A DNA stretch of 10,054 nt. Source: Verrucomicrobiota bacterium. GTDB lineage: Bacteria > Verrucomicrobiota > Verrucomicrobiia > Chthoniobacterales > UBA10450. The position numbers and the translations under genes were made by a program. Below the pieces are notes generated by a model. It searched no databases. It saw only the letters and a list, made by a program, of their open reading frames with translations, and was not told the DNA's origin. The stretch covers positions 1-10,054 of the forward strand of contig QHNF01000106.1 in assembly GCA_003218345.1 (NCBI GenBank), given 5' to 3'. The first letter of the stretch is position 1; every line of letters starts with the position of its first letter. This document shows positions 1-6,802 of this stretch, one piece after another.

Positions 1-1
1 C

Positions 2-519
2 TCGATGACCACCGTGCCTGCCGCCACGAACATGCACTATCGCATTGGAGGCATCACGGAGACTTTCATGTCGAACTCCTGTTGATGCTGGTCGAGCAAG
101 GGCGTATCAAACCGAACGATAAGATCTCGCGCTGGTTTCTGAAGCTGCCGGGGCCGACGAGGTCACAGTGCGCATGCTGGTGTCCAACACGGCCGACTAC
201 ATCGACTACGTGACTGTCGGCGACTTCCTGAAGCTGCAACTCGCCGAGCCGTTTCGCACCTTCACCGACGACGACTTGATCAACTATTCGGTTCGCGAAG
301 GCAATAACAAGCCTATGGCTTTATCGTCGCCAACGGCTGGCTCGTGCAGAACCCGAGCATCAATAGCTACAGCGGCGTCTTCGGCTACAATCGCGCAAAC
401 GGCGTTACCATCGTGGAGGAGTCCATTAAGGCCGAGAAGACCACTACCGATGCATCCGCCTTCGACATTCTCTGCAGGTCGTCAAGTACGTGACCCCGGC
501 CACGCCGATCAATTTCTGA
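2..519 (+). pseudogene. Decayed beta-lactamase-family serine hydrolase, 5' end outside the window
   Basis: This is a remnant of a penicillin-binding-protein/class C beta-lactamase-like serine hydrolase. The similarity runs through successive frames. Frame 2 (2 to about 70) gives HYRIGGITETF, the region of the active-site SxxK. Frame 1 (about 70-152) gives LLMLVEQGRIKPNDKISRWF. Frame 3 (153 to about 313) gives ADEVTVRMLVSNTADYIDYV and then PFRTFTDDDLINYSVREG. Frame 2 (314-469) gives YGFIVANGWLVQNPSINSYS, typical of the family's C-terminal part. Frame 1 (472-519) gives LQVVKYVTPATPINF and a TGA stop. The catalytic Ser-x-x-Lys reads Gly-x-x-Glu. The middle of the domain, which should carry the YxN and HxG motifs, is missing at about 313. 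I judge it non-functional. The family call comes from remembered sequence patterns, and the exact frameshift points are approximate. A single open frame from 168 to 542 is only partly genuine. Confidence 0.8.
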
Positions 520-599
520 GCACGCCTGTGGTGTTCGGTTGAGTCTGGTGCCATCGCATTTTTGCTGACAAATTGGAACGCTCCCACAAGTATCACCGC

Positions 600-803
600 A
601 TGAATTCACCAAGAACTGGATTACGCGTCGCGAGCATCATTTTCGCCATCTTTGCCATCGGTCACCTGCTACGGCTGATAAAGCACGCTGAAGTCACTGT
701 CGGAACGCATACCATACCCATGGGCGTAAGCTGGGTGGCACTCGTCGTTGCAGCTGCCCTCTGCATTTGGCTATGGCGACTCTCCTCAGGTCGAGCGACT
801 TAA
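600..803 (+). CDS. Small two-helix membrane protein, function unknown
   Basis: This frame encodes a 67-residue hydrophobic protein. Residues about 8-26 (VASIIFAIFAIGHLLRL region) and about 41-59 (MGVSWVALVVAAALCIWLW) form two likely transmembrane segments. They are joined by a short polar loop (HAEVTVGTHTIP) that probably lies on one side of the inner membrane. I chose the ATG at 600. A TTG at 573 would add nine residues of no evident value, and neither start has a clear Shine-Dalgarno sequence. The gene stands alone between the pseudogene and the convergent hydroxy-acid oxidase gene, with 37 bases between the two stop codons. The sequence looks like one of the short conserved hypothetical membrane proteins seen in Verrucomicrobiota, but I do not recognise a named family. 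The hydrophobic periodicity makes chance unlikely. Confidence 0.7.
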   Translation: MNSPRTGLRVASIIFAIFAIGHLLRLIKHAEVTVGTHTIPMGVSWVALVVAAALCIWLWRLSSGRAT

Positions 804-840
804 TATCTACTTTCAGTTAGTCCCTCACGTAACTCGCCGC

Positions 841-2022
841 TCACGGGACCGGCCAATCCGTCGGCACATCTACGTAGGACCGATCCAGCTCAGCAATGTA
901 GGCGCATCCAAGTAGCTTAAGAGTGCGAACGAGATCGGTGCGCAAGATCTCGATTGCTCGTGCAACACCCAGGCCGCCAGCAGCGCCGAGCCCATAAGCG
1001 TAAGCGCGTCCGACCATTACAGCTCGAGCGCCTAAGCACAGCGCTTTGATAATATCGCTGCCACGACGAATACCGCCGTCGAACAAGATCTCGATACGAT
1101 CGCCTACGCTTGCCACAACTTCAGGCAAAATGCGTAAAGTCGGCGCGACGCCATCGAGCTGTCTGCCGCCGTGATTGGACACGACCAACGCGCTCGCGCC
1201 TGCGTCCACTGCGCGGCGGGCGTCGTCGCTCGTGTGAATACCCTTTATCACGATGCGTCCATTCCATGCCTGGCCAATCCACTTGAGATCCTCCCAAGTC
1301 ACTACCGATTGCTCGAGAGCGGCGGTGACATCAGCATACAACATCGGCCCCTTCCCAGGAACAACGACATTCGGGAATTTCATCAGCCCGCCATCAGCAA
1401 TAAATCCAGCGAGCCACCGAGGTTTTGTTAGTAATTGACTTACAAACGGCAGCATTGACCACAGGTTGCCACTCAGGAGTTCTTTAACACCGTTTCGGAG
1501 ATCGCGTTCCCGCATACCGGCCACTGCAGTATCGATTGTGACAACGAGCGCTGAAAAGCCAGCAGCTTTCGCGCGTTCGATGGCTGACAGCGCGCAATCA
1601 CGTCCTCCCACTAGATAAAGCTGATACCAGACCGGCGCTTTCGATGTCGCAGCTACATCCTCCAAATGACACCCGGAGAGCGTCGAAAGCGCATATGCAA
1701 TTCCGGCAGCGCCAGCGGCGCGCGCGGCGGCTTCCTCTCCGCGCGGATAGATAAGCCGACTGCTTCCGACTGGCGCAAGGATTAGCGGCATGGAGAGAGG
1801 TGTGTCAAGCACGGTGATGCGCAGATCGCACGCCGGCGTCGCGACCGCACAACGCGGCTGGAATGTCACGGCCTGAAACGCGCGGCAGTTGGCGCGCAAG
1901 GTTAGCTCGTCCTCCGCGCCGCCGTCGACGTAGTCAAAGACCACACGCGGAAGTCGCCTCTTTGCCGCGCGTCGCAAATCTTCAATGTTCAGAACGCGCG
2001 GCGGTTCAACTGATCGAGACAT
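841..2022 (-). CDS. FMN-dependent alpha-hydroxy-acid oxidase/dehydrogenase
   Basis: This is a 393-residue TIM-barrel flavoprotein of the glycolate oxidase/L-lactate dehydrogenase (LldD)/mandelate dehydrogenase family. It oxidises an L-2-hydroxy acid to the 2-oxo acid using FMN. All the family's active-site residues appear intact: Tyr31 in FDYVDGGAEDE, Tyr136 in WYQLY, Asp164 in TIDT, Arg171, Lys260 in VIKG, and His284 with Arg287 in SNHGGRQLD. The phosphate-binding FDGGIRRG (314-321) and VGRA (337-340) are also present. Length matches the family. Segment 185-235 is the variable loop region that sets substrate and membrane association, so the substrate (lactate, glycolate or other) cannot be read from sequence. 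I prefer the ATG at 2022. A TTG at 2043 would add seven residues. It is last in the leftward block, 227 bases after purH with a palindromic element between, so it may have its own promoter. MftD-type proteins belong to the same family, but no mycofactocin genes are nearby. Confidence 0.9.
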   Translation of the reverse strand: MSRSVEPPRVLNIEDLRRAAKRRLPRVVFDYVDGGAEDELTLRANCRAFQAVTFQPRCAVATPACDLRITVLDTPLSMPLILAPVGSSRLIYPRGEEAAARAAGAAGIAYALSTLSGCHLEDVAATSKAPVWYQLYLVGGRDCALSAIERAKAAGFSALVVTIDTAVAGMRERDLRNGVKELLSGNLWSMLPFVSQLLTKPRWLAGFIADGGLMKFPNVVVPGKGPMLYADVTAALEQSVVTWEDLKWIGQAWNGRIVIKGIHTSDDARRAVDAGASALVVSNHGGRQLDGVAPTLRILPEVVASVGDRIEILFDGGIRRGSDIIKALCLGARAVMVGRAYAYGLGAAGGLGVARAIEILRTDLVRTLKLLGCAYIAELDRSYVDVPTDWPVP

Positions 2023-2062
2023 GTGCTTTATGGAGTCTCGCAAAATGCGTAAAGGATTCTCA

Positions 2063-2198
2063 CTAACACCGGGCTTCAGCCCGATGCAACCGCCTGAAAA
2101 AGAGAAACCGTTTCAACGGTTTCAGTCCGGAAAAAGCCGTTGAAACGGCTTGCGCTGAGGCTTGCTTTTCACCCTTGGCTTGAAGCCGGGTGTTAATG
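2063..2198. repeat. Nested palindromic intergenic element (REP/MITE-like)
   Basis: The element is about 136 bases long. Its ends are imperfect inverted repeats: CTAACACCGGGCTTCAG at the left against CTTGAAGCCGGGTGTTAAT at the right. In the middle sit perfect 12-base inverted arms, CCGTTTCAACGG (2108-2119) and CCGTTGAAACGG (2137-2148). Each arm is also the core of its own hairpin (2104-2123 with loop TTCA, and 2134-2151 with loop TGAA). It lies after the purH stop and before the oxidase gene, both on the minus strand. It has no coding capacity and no T-tract, so a simple rho-independent terminator is unlikely. It resembles genome-wide dispersed palindromes, but copy number cannot be seen here. 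Confidence 0.75.
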
Positions 2199-2249
2199 AC
2201 ACGAGCCAACCGCCTGATCATTCTTGCAAGTCTCTCCAGAAACGCAGTT

Positions 2250-3773
2250 CTAGTGGCGAAAGTGGCGGACGCCGGTGAATATCATCGCCATGTTGCGCTC
2301 GTTAGCTGCGGCAATCACTTCTTCATCACGAACTGAGCCGCCCGGCTGAATGGCACATGTTGCGCCGGCGTCCGCCGCCGCGATTAATCCATCCGGAAAT
2401 GGGAAAAATGCGTCGCTCGCAACAGCGCTGCCTTTGAGCGTGAGCCCGGCTTCTTTCGCTTTCCAAATTGCAATACGCGAAGCATCGACACGCGACATCT
2501 GCCCGGCGCCGATGCCAAGCGTGCGATCCGCCTTGGCGTAAACAATCGCATTCGATTTCACGTGCTTGACTACGCGCCACCCGAACAACATCGCATTCAG
2601 TTCCGCTTTGGTTGGTCGCCTCTTCGTGACCACATTTCGCGTCATTTCCCCATCAACATCCGTGTCCTGGACCAGCACTCCGCCACAAACCGAGCGAATA
2701 TCAATCGCCAGTCCCGCTTCCGTTGCCGGCATCGCCAGTCGTATCAGGCGCAGGTTCTTTTTCTTCTGCAGGATGCTGCGCGCGTCGGCTTCAAAATCCG
2801 GCGCGATAATCACTTCGCTGAAAATTTCGACGATGGCTTTGGCCAGCGGCTCACCAAGCGGCCGGTTGCAAATGATGATGCCGCCAAAAGGCGCTTGTTT
2901 GTCCGTTGCGAACGCTTTGTCCCACGCTTTGCGAAGATCGGCGTCGGACCCTACACCGCACGGATTGGTATGTTTGAGAATCGCGACAGTCGGCTGTTCA
3001 AATTCGCCGATCAAATTCGTCGCCGCAGTAATGTCGAGAATGTTGTTGAAGGAGAGTTCTTTGCCGTGAAGTTTCTCGAAATATCTGTCGAAGTCGCCGT
3101 AGAGCGCGGCAGTTTGGTGCGGATTTTCTCCGTAACGCAACCGCGTCACCAGCGGAAGCGAAAGCGAAAATGACGCATCTGTTGCCTGCTCCTTGTTCAG
3201 AAAGGTGCCGATCGCGCGATCATATTCAGCGCTTCTAATAAAGGCTTTGATAGCAAGGCGCTCGCGCAACTTTAGCGTCGTTTCTCCATTGTTATTTCGC
3301 ATGGTTTCCAGCACCGCGTCATAATCTGCCGGATCGACAACTACCGTGACCGATTCGTAGTTTTTTGCCGCGCTGCGAATCATCGACGGCCCGCCGATGT
3401 CGATGTTTTCAATCGCTTCTGCGAGCGTTACGCCCGGCTTGGCAATGGTCTTTTCGAAAGGATAAAGATTCACCACCACCAAATCGATCGGCTCGAATCC
3501 GCATTCCCGTGCTTCGGCTTCGTGTCTCGCGTTACCGCGCTTGTACAGAAGACCGCCATGCACGCGTGGATGCAAAGTCTTAACGCGCCCTTCCAGCACT
3601 TCCGGAAATGCAGTGAAACTGGAAATCTCGCGCACTGGAATTTTTTCCTTTCTTAGCACCTCTGCCGTTCCACCGGTGGAAATAATGTCCACACCCTGAC
3701 GCTCGAGCGCACGGGCAAATGCAGCGATGCCGCTTTTGTCAGAAACGGAAATGAGAGCGCGGCTGATTTTCAT
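2250..3773 (-). CDS. purH: Bifunctional AICAR transformylase/IMP cyclohydrolase (PurH)
   Basis: PurH catalyses the last two steps of de novo purine synthesis in the cytosol. It formylates AICAR with 10-formyl-THF to FAICAR, then closes the ring to IMP. The protein has 507 residues, close to the family norm of about 510-530. The N-terminal MGS-like cyclohydrolase domain (1 to about 195) shows [31 protein letters not shown] (62-74) and [17 protein letters not shown]. The transformylase domain shows RYGENPHQT (213-221), the catalytic Lys267-His268 in [30 protein letters not shown] (from 453) and the C-terminal RHFRH. Nothing appears missing. The ATG at 3773 gives the usual [15 protein letters not shown] start, although no clear Shine-Dalgarno precedes it. 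It follows the AraC gene by 76 bases that hold a hairpin (3791-3838). No other purine gene is in the window. Confidence 0.98.
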   Translation of the reverse strand: MKISRALISVSDKSGIAAFARALERQGVDIISTGGTAEVLRKEKIPVREISSFTAFPEVLEGRVKTLHPRVHGGLLYKRGNARHEAEARECGFEPIDLVVVNLYPFEKTIAKPGVTLAEAIENIDIGGPSMIRSAAKNYESVTVVVDPADYDAVLETMRNNNGETTLKLRERLAIKAFIRSAEYDRAIGTFLNKEQATDASFSLSLPLVTRLRYGENPHQTAALYGDFDRYFEKLHGKELSFNNILDITAATNLIGEFEQPTVAILKHTNPCGVGSDADLRKAWDKAFATDKQAPFGGIIICNRPLGEPLAKAIVEIFSEVIIAPDFEADARSILQKKKNLRLIRLAMPATEAGLAIDIRSVCGGVLVQDTDVDGEMTRNVVTKRRPTKAELNAMLFGWRVVKHVKSNAIVYAKADRTLGIGAGQMSRVDASRIAIWKAKEAGLTLKGSAVASDAFFPFPDGLIAAADAGATCAIQPGGSVRDEEVIAAANERNMAMIFTGVRHFRH

Positions 3774-3790
3774 CGTTGAACGGCTAAAGA

Positions 3791-3838
3791 GTTGAAGCGT
3801 TGAAGCGGGTCAACCCTTCATCGCTTCATCGCTTCAAC
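3791..3838. repeat. Long intergenic hairpin built from tandem 8-9 base units
   Basis: Arms 3791-3807 (GTTGAAGCGTTGAAGCG) and 3822-3838 (CGCTTCATCGCTTCAAC) are complementary over 17 bases with one mismatch. Each arm is itself a near-tandem repeat of GTTGAAGC or ATCGCTTC. The 14-base spacer can form a small inner GGGT/ACCC stem. It lies in the 76-base gap between the AraC stop and the purH start and is transcribed if the two genes are co-transcribed. It lacks a U-tract on the minus strand. It may protect or separate messages, or be a dispersed repeat. Function is inferred only. Confidence 0.7.
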
Positions 3839-3849
3839 GAAAAGTCACG

Positions 3850-4788
3850 CTAGCGATCAAGAATCACGTTTTTCGCTGCCGGATAAAGCACTGGGCAGCA
3901 TCCGATGGTTTCGCAAAACGCTTTGCTGAAATGACTCAAGCTCGAGTACCCGACCTCTGTGGCCGCTTCTGTGACGTTGTAGCGTCCGGTGCGCAATAGC
4001 TCGGCTGCACGTTCCATTCTCAGGTTGCGCAAGTATTGCGGAATGGTCAGACCGACTTCGCGAGAAAAAATCCTGCTTAGATAGAACGGGCTGCACCCCA
4101 CCTCATGGCCGATCATTTCCAGCGTGGGCGGATTGGCTAGATCGCGCGCCAGAAATTCCTTGGTCCGCTCCACGCGTTCGCGTGCGACGCGCTTTTGCCG
4201 CATACAAAAAAATTCCGGATCCTTCGGCGCGAAAAGAAAATGCGCCATGAGTTCGAGGGCTTTGCTTTGGTACCACAGGATTTGCGCTGCCTTCGCTACC
4301 GGCGGCTCCGCCAAGCTCGCGACCACACCGCGCTGCTGGATTGTCATCGGACGCGCGGGAGCAACCACGATCTCTTTTTTCTCTTCGAATACAATCCGGC
4401 GAATCTCTGGCTCAAGATCAGCTTCGTTCCCCACGAATTGCTTTTGCAAGTGTTCCCGCGAGAATTCGAGCGTCACGAATTGATGATGATCGTGCGCGCG
4501 CCGTGAAGCTGGCAGCGGCTCGTCCCCAATCGCGTAGTAACCGGAATTACCGGGGGCGTAATCACTATGCGTTTTCTCGGCCGCTCCGACCTGGCCGTGG
4601 CCGTCGAGATTCAAACAAAACTCAAGGGTGCGCGGATGAAAACTTTTTCCCCAATCGAATGAATACGCCGTTCTAAAGTCGTGCCACTCCACGGCCACGC
4701 CGAATTGATCGACGTCGCCGTAAAGTGGCCGCCATCCGTTTTTCACTTCGCGCCAGGCGTTCTGTTCGGCCGCGCATTGAGAAGTCAT
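3850..4788 (-). CDS. AraC/XylS-family transcriptional regulator
   Basis: This is a 312-residue DNA-binding regulator. The C-terminal AraC domain (about 203-300) has two helix-turn-helix units: PTLEMIGHEVGCSPFYLSRI (221-240) with FSREVG following, and NVTEAATEVGYSSLSHFSKA (271-290). It closes with the GCCPVLYP segment (296-303) in the place of the usual GxxPxxYR. The N-terminal 190 residues look like a cupin-type sensing domain (FDWGKSFHPRTLEFCLNLDG, GYYAIGDEP, HHQFVTLEFS), but the ligand cannot be told. The ATG at 4788 lies only 9 bases after the stop of the DUF5996 gene, so the two are almost certainly co-transcribed and translationally close. An operator-like palindrome upstream of the DUF5996 gene (5866-5894) is a reasonable target for autoregulation, though untested. 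PurH follows downstream. Confidence 0.93.
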   Translation of the reverse strand: MTSQCAAEQNAWREVKNGWRPLYGDVDQFGVAVEWHDFRTAYSFDWGKSFHPRTLEFCLNLDGHGQVGAAEKTHSDYAPGNSGYYAIGDEPLPASRRAHDHHQFVTLEFSREHLQKQFVGNEADLEPEIRRIVFEEKKEIVVAPARPMTIQQRGVVASLAEPPVAKAAQILWYQSKALELMAHFLFAPKDPEFFCMRQKRVARERVERTKEFLARDLANPPTLEMIGHEVGCSPFYLSRIFSREVGLTIPQYLRNLRMERAAELLRTGRYNVTEAATEVGYSSLSHFSKAFCETIGCCPVLYPAAKNVILDR

Positions 4789-4797
4789 GGCAGGTAA

Positions 4798-5757
4798 TTA
4801 CGAGTGCAGCTGTGCTGAATGCAAGGAAGGTTTGACTTCCCGCAACGCGTCGCGGTCCCACTTCCCTAGCTTCGACGCAGCGTCATAGGTGCTTTGCGCA
4901 AAATCGAGAAGAATTTCATCCGGTGATTCGGCAGTGCGCACCGTGTCGTAGGGCAAAATAAACTCGCGCAGCTTGGGCTGATACCAGGCGGCATCTGGCC
5001 GAACTTTTGCTTCTGCGAATCCCATCGGTTCCGGATATGCATAAGAATAAAAGATTGGCGTCGGCATCGCGGCGTTACCGGGCCAAAAACCGAGGCTACT
5101 CACTTCCTGCGAGTAAGCCTCACGTGCAATCTCGTCCGGCAAATGTGGAACTCCCCCAGGATGCGGGGGCGCTGGTCGACCCGAGAACCGTGTAACCGCA
5201 AGATCGAAGCTGCCCCAGAAAAAGTGTACCGGACTGCACTTGCCACAGAAGCGCGACCGGAATTCTTTAAATATGCGATCAGTTTGAACAAGCACACGCC
5301 AGAACCGATTTGCATATTCGCGATCGTAAGAGCGGTGCTCTTCGTCGCGATCAAATGGGATTGGATTCTCAATTTCGTTAGGCATGGTATTGATGCCCAC
5401 AGACAGATCGAGATCGCCAAGCGCCTCCATTACCATCCGATAAAACTCTGCAACCGAACGCGGTTTTAGTTCGATTGTGCGGTGGGCGCCATCGCTTTTC
5501 TCGATCCGCAATTGATGATCGATAAAATCAAACGCGATCTCGAATGTGGAAACGCCATGCGGGATTGGTGAAGTAGTCAGGCCGCGAGAAGTCACATAGA
5601 GAGTGACATGCCAGGAGTGGTTCGTCCATGGACTGAGCGTCAGGCGAATCTTTCCCACGATTTGCGTCCACATATGCAAGGTGACCGCTGTTTCCTGCCA
5701 CTCTGCAAACGGCAGCATCGGCCAAATCTCATCACGTTTGGTCATGGTAATCTTCAC
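4798..5757 (-). CDS. DUF5996-family protein, function unknown
   Basis: This is a 319-residue cytosolic protein with no signal peptide or membrane segment. I recognise the DUF5996 pattern. The N-terminal half has WHVTLYVTSRGLTTSPIPHG (49-68) and a stretch ending in LDLSVGINTMPNEIENPIPF (116-135). The C-terminal half has SPVHFFWGSFDLAVTRFSGR (175-194), the Pro- and His-rich APPHPGG (196-202), and SYAYPEPMGF. No enzymatic function is established for the family that I know of. The many conserved His, Trp and Asp residues suggest a binding or catalytic pocket, which is speculation. The start is the GTG at 5757, preceded 12 bases upstream by AGGAGG (5770-5775). An in-frame ATG at 5745 is possible but lies 24 bases from that site. 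It heads a tight two-gene unit with the AraC regulator. Confidence 0.85.
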   Translation of the reverse strand: MKITMTKRDEIWPMLPFAEWQETAVTLHMWTQIVGKIRLTLSPWTNHSWHVTLYVTSRGLTTSPIPHGVSTFEIAFDFIDHQLRIEKSDGAHRTIELKPRSVAEFYRMVMEALGDLDLSVGINTMPNEIENPIPFDRDEEHRSYDREYANRFWRVLVQTDRIFKEFRSRFCGKCSPVHFFWGSFDLAVTRFSGRPAPPHPGGVPHLPDEIAREAYSQEVSSLGFWPGNAAMPTPIFYSYAYPEPMGFAEAKVRPDAAWYQPKLREFILPYDTVRTAESPDEILLDFAQSTYDAASKLGKWDRDALREVKPSLHSAQLHS

Positions 5758-5769
5758 TTCGAACGAGGT

Positions 5770-5775
5770 CCTCCT
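5770..5775 (-). promoter_or_regulatory. Ribosome binding site of the DUF5996 gene
   Basis: The minus strand reads AGGAGG here, a full Shine-Dalgarno match and the only one this strong that I see before a gene in the window. The gap is 12 bases to the GTG at 5757 and 24 bases to the next ATG at 5745. This favours the GTG start even though 12 is longer than ideal. Confidence 0.6.
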
Positions 5776-5865
5776 GTTGCGCGTGATCTGCCACGAGTCA
5801 CCTCACAGATAACAGGCAATGCATTTAAACGCCAATCCAGAGAAGGCACGTTCCATACTTGGCGC

Positions 5866-5894
5866 ATGCAACCTTTTGTTGCATATGCAACAAA
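5866..5894. promoter_or_regulatory. Operator-like palindrome with an extra half-site
   Basis: Bases 5875-5894 form a perfect 20-base palindrome with core GTTGCATATGCAAC (5878-5891). A third copy of the half-site ATGCAAC lies at 5866-5872. It is in direct repeat with the copy at 5885-5891, 19 bases apart, or close to two helical turns. It sits about 118 bases upstream of the DUF5996 start. It is also downstream of the stop of the secreted-protein gene at 5937, on the same strand. Dyad-symmetric half-sites plus a direct repeat near two turns fit a transcription factor site, and AraC-type proteins often bind such direct repeats. The obvious candidate is the AraC regulator encoded second in the unit. 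I found no convincing -35/-10 pair to anchor it. Confidence 0.55.
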
Positions 5895-5936
5895 GTCCGC
5901 CATCGCTCTCAAGGCATGATTTCGTAGCGGCGGCTA

Positions 5937-6635
5937 CTACTCCCGGTTAATGAAATCGGAAAACGAGCGCTTCACTCTCTCAAACATGCCGCGCGCTTCC
6001 TCCTGTGTACGATGGAAAGCGTGTGAGATCCGCGATTTGACGCTGCCAATGATTCCGCCTTCATCTTCTCTGTCGTAATCGTTCTCCACATCTTCCATTG
6101 TTGCGCCGGCAAACATTCCTTCGGTTCGCTTCACTGTGCCGCGCGTCGCACCGATATGGATTGTGCCGACCGGACGCGACGATCTGTTTAAAAGAGTAAC
6201 GATCCAGACCGGTTCGCCGCGCGCATCAGTGCGCAAGGTGTAATCGACTGTTGCAAAATTCGCGTGCGACACTTCTGCTGTATGACTCGCCACTGCGTAG
6301 GCGCCGCTGGAATCCAGGTTTAAGCGGGAGGTATCGAGCGTCGCGCCCTCGGTAGACCCAGCAACCGATCGACCCGGCTCCCGCTCGGAAGTAATCCGTC
6401 CATCAGCAATTTCCGCTTCACGCACGCCACCGCGCGCGCCTGGATCCTCAAAAGTAATTTTCCACTTTTCTGGCTGAGGATTGCCTTTGACGCCGGTTAT
6501 TGTCACAATATGATTCAGCGCGTCGCGCCCTAGTTGCCTGCCAGCCACGCGCAGAGCTTCGTAAGCAGTAGCGTTCTCATCCTGCGCCCATACAGGCGTG
6601 GCCAAAAGTAAAAGCGCAGCAAATGATCTCCACAT
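5937..6635 (-). CDS. Secreted protein of unknown function (possibly PepSY-like)
   Basis: The protein has 232 residues from the ATG at 6635. It begins MWRSFAALLLLATPVWAQDE, a short signal peptide with likely cleavage after Ala17, so it should be exported. I rejected the TTG at 6722 because it would bury this signal 29 residues inside. The mature part has an early segment (AYEALRVAGRQLGRDALNHI, 24-43). A middle beta-rich stretch includes PEKWKITFEDPGARGG (55-70) and YTLRTDARGEPVWIVTLLNR (132-151), then VGTIHIGATRGTVKR (156-170). The strand pattern recalls PepSY-type domains, which is only a suggestion. The C-terminal 50 residues are charged and amphipathic (SRISHAFHRTQEEARGMFER, 201-220) and probably helical. 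A weak 5-base stem GTAGC/GCTAC overlaps the stop. The promoter probably lies in 6636-6802, shared with the divergent GHKL gene. Confidence 0.75.
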   Translation of the reverse strand: MWRSFAALLLLATPVWAQDENATAYEALRVAGRQLGRDALNHIVTITGVKGNPQPEKWKITFEDPGARGGVREAEIADGRITSEREPGRSVAGSTEGATLDTSRLNLDSSGAYAVASHTAEVSHANFATVDYTLRTDARGEPVWIVTLLNRSSRPVGTIHIGATRGTVKRTEGMFAGATMEDVENDYDREDEGGIIGSVKSRISHAFHRTQEEARGMFERVKRSFSDFINRE

Positions 6636-6743
6636 ACCGCGAAATTGAACAGCGGTTTCGAAAAGTGTCCATCGGGTTTTTACGCGAGATAACAGCGCAT
6701 GTGACCTATAGGATACATACAACCTATGTGCTCTGCGTGTGAG

Positions 6744-6759
6744 CCCGAAAGCGTTCGGG
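6744..6759. other. Small hairpin in the divergent intergenic region
   Basis: CCCGAA (6744-6749) and TTCGGG (6754-6759) form a six-base stem around the loop AGCG, 44 bases before the ATG of the GHKL ATPase gene. The 167-base gap 6636-6802 between divergent genes should hold two promoters, but I could not identify -35 and -10 boxes with confidence. The hairpin may sit in the leader of the rightward message or be coincidental. Confidence 0.3.
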
Positions 6760-6802
6760 GTTGAATGCGCACCTCGAATCTGCTCAGATTCCAGAGCGCC
6801 TA

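Noticed and set aside
168..542. A 124-codon open frame that could be read as a novel protein
   Set aside because: Only its first half is homologous to serine hydrolases. After about 313 the true coding signal moves to other frames, so the second half is out-of-frame translation.
841..2022. Mycofactocin-type MftD
   Set aside because: It is in the same flavoprotein family, but no other mycofactocin genes are present and the active-site pattern is that of general hydroxy-acid oxidases.
2100..2152. Rho-independent terminator of purH
   Set aside because: The stems are there, but no T-tract follows on the minus strand. The nested symmetry fits a repeat element better.
2562..3173. A 203-codon open frame on the + strand
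   Set aside because: It lies wholly antisense to the purH coding region, whose protein is intact and well conserved.
3791..3838. Possible start of a CRISPR array because of short repeated words
   Set aside because: The units are 8-9 bases, contiguous and arranged as one inverted pair, with no unique spacers of regular length and no cas genes nearby.
5776..5865. A -35/-10 promoter for the DUF5996 gene (TTGGCG with TGTTAT downstream on the minus strand)
   Set aside because: The spacing is 15 bases and the -10 match is poor, so it is not reported as a feature.
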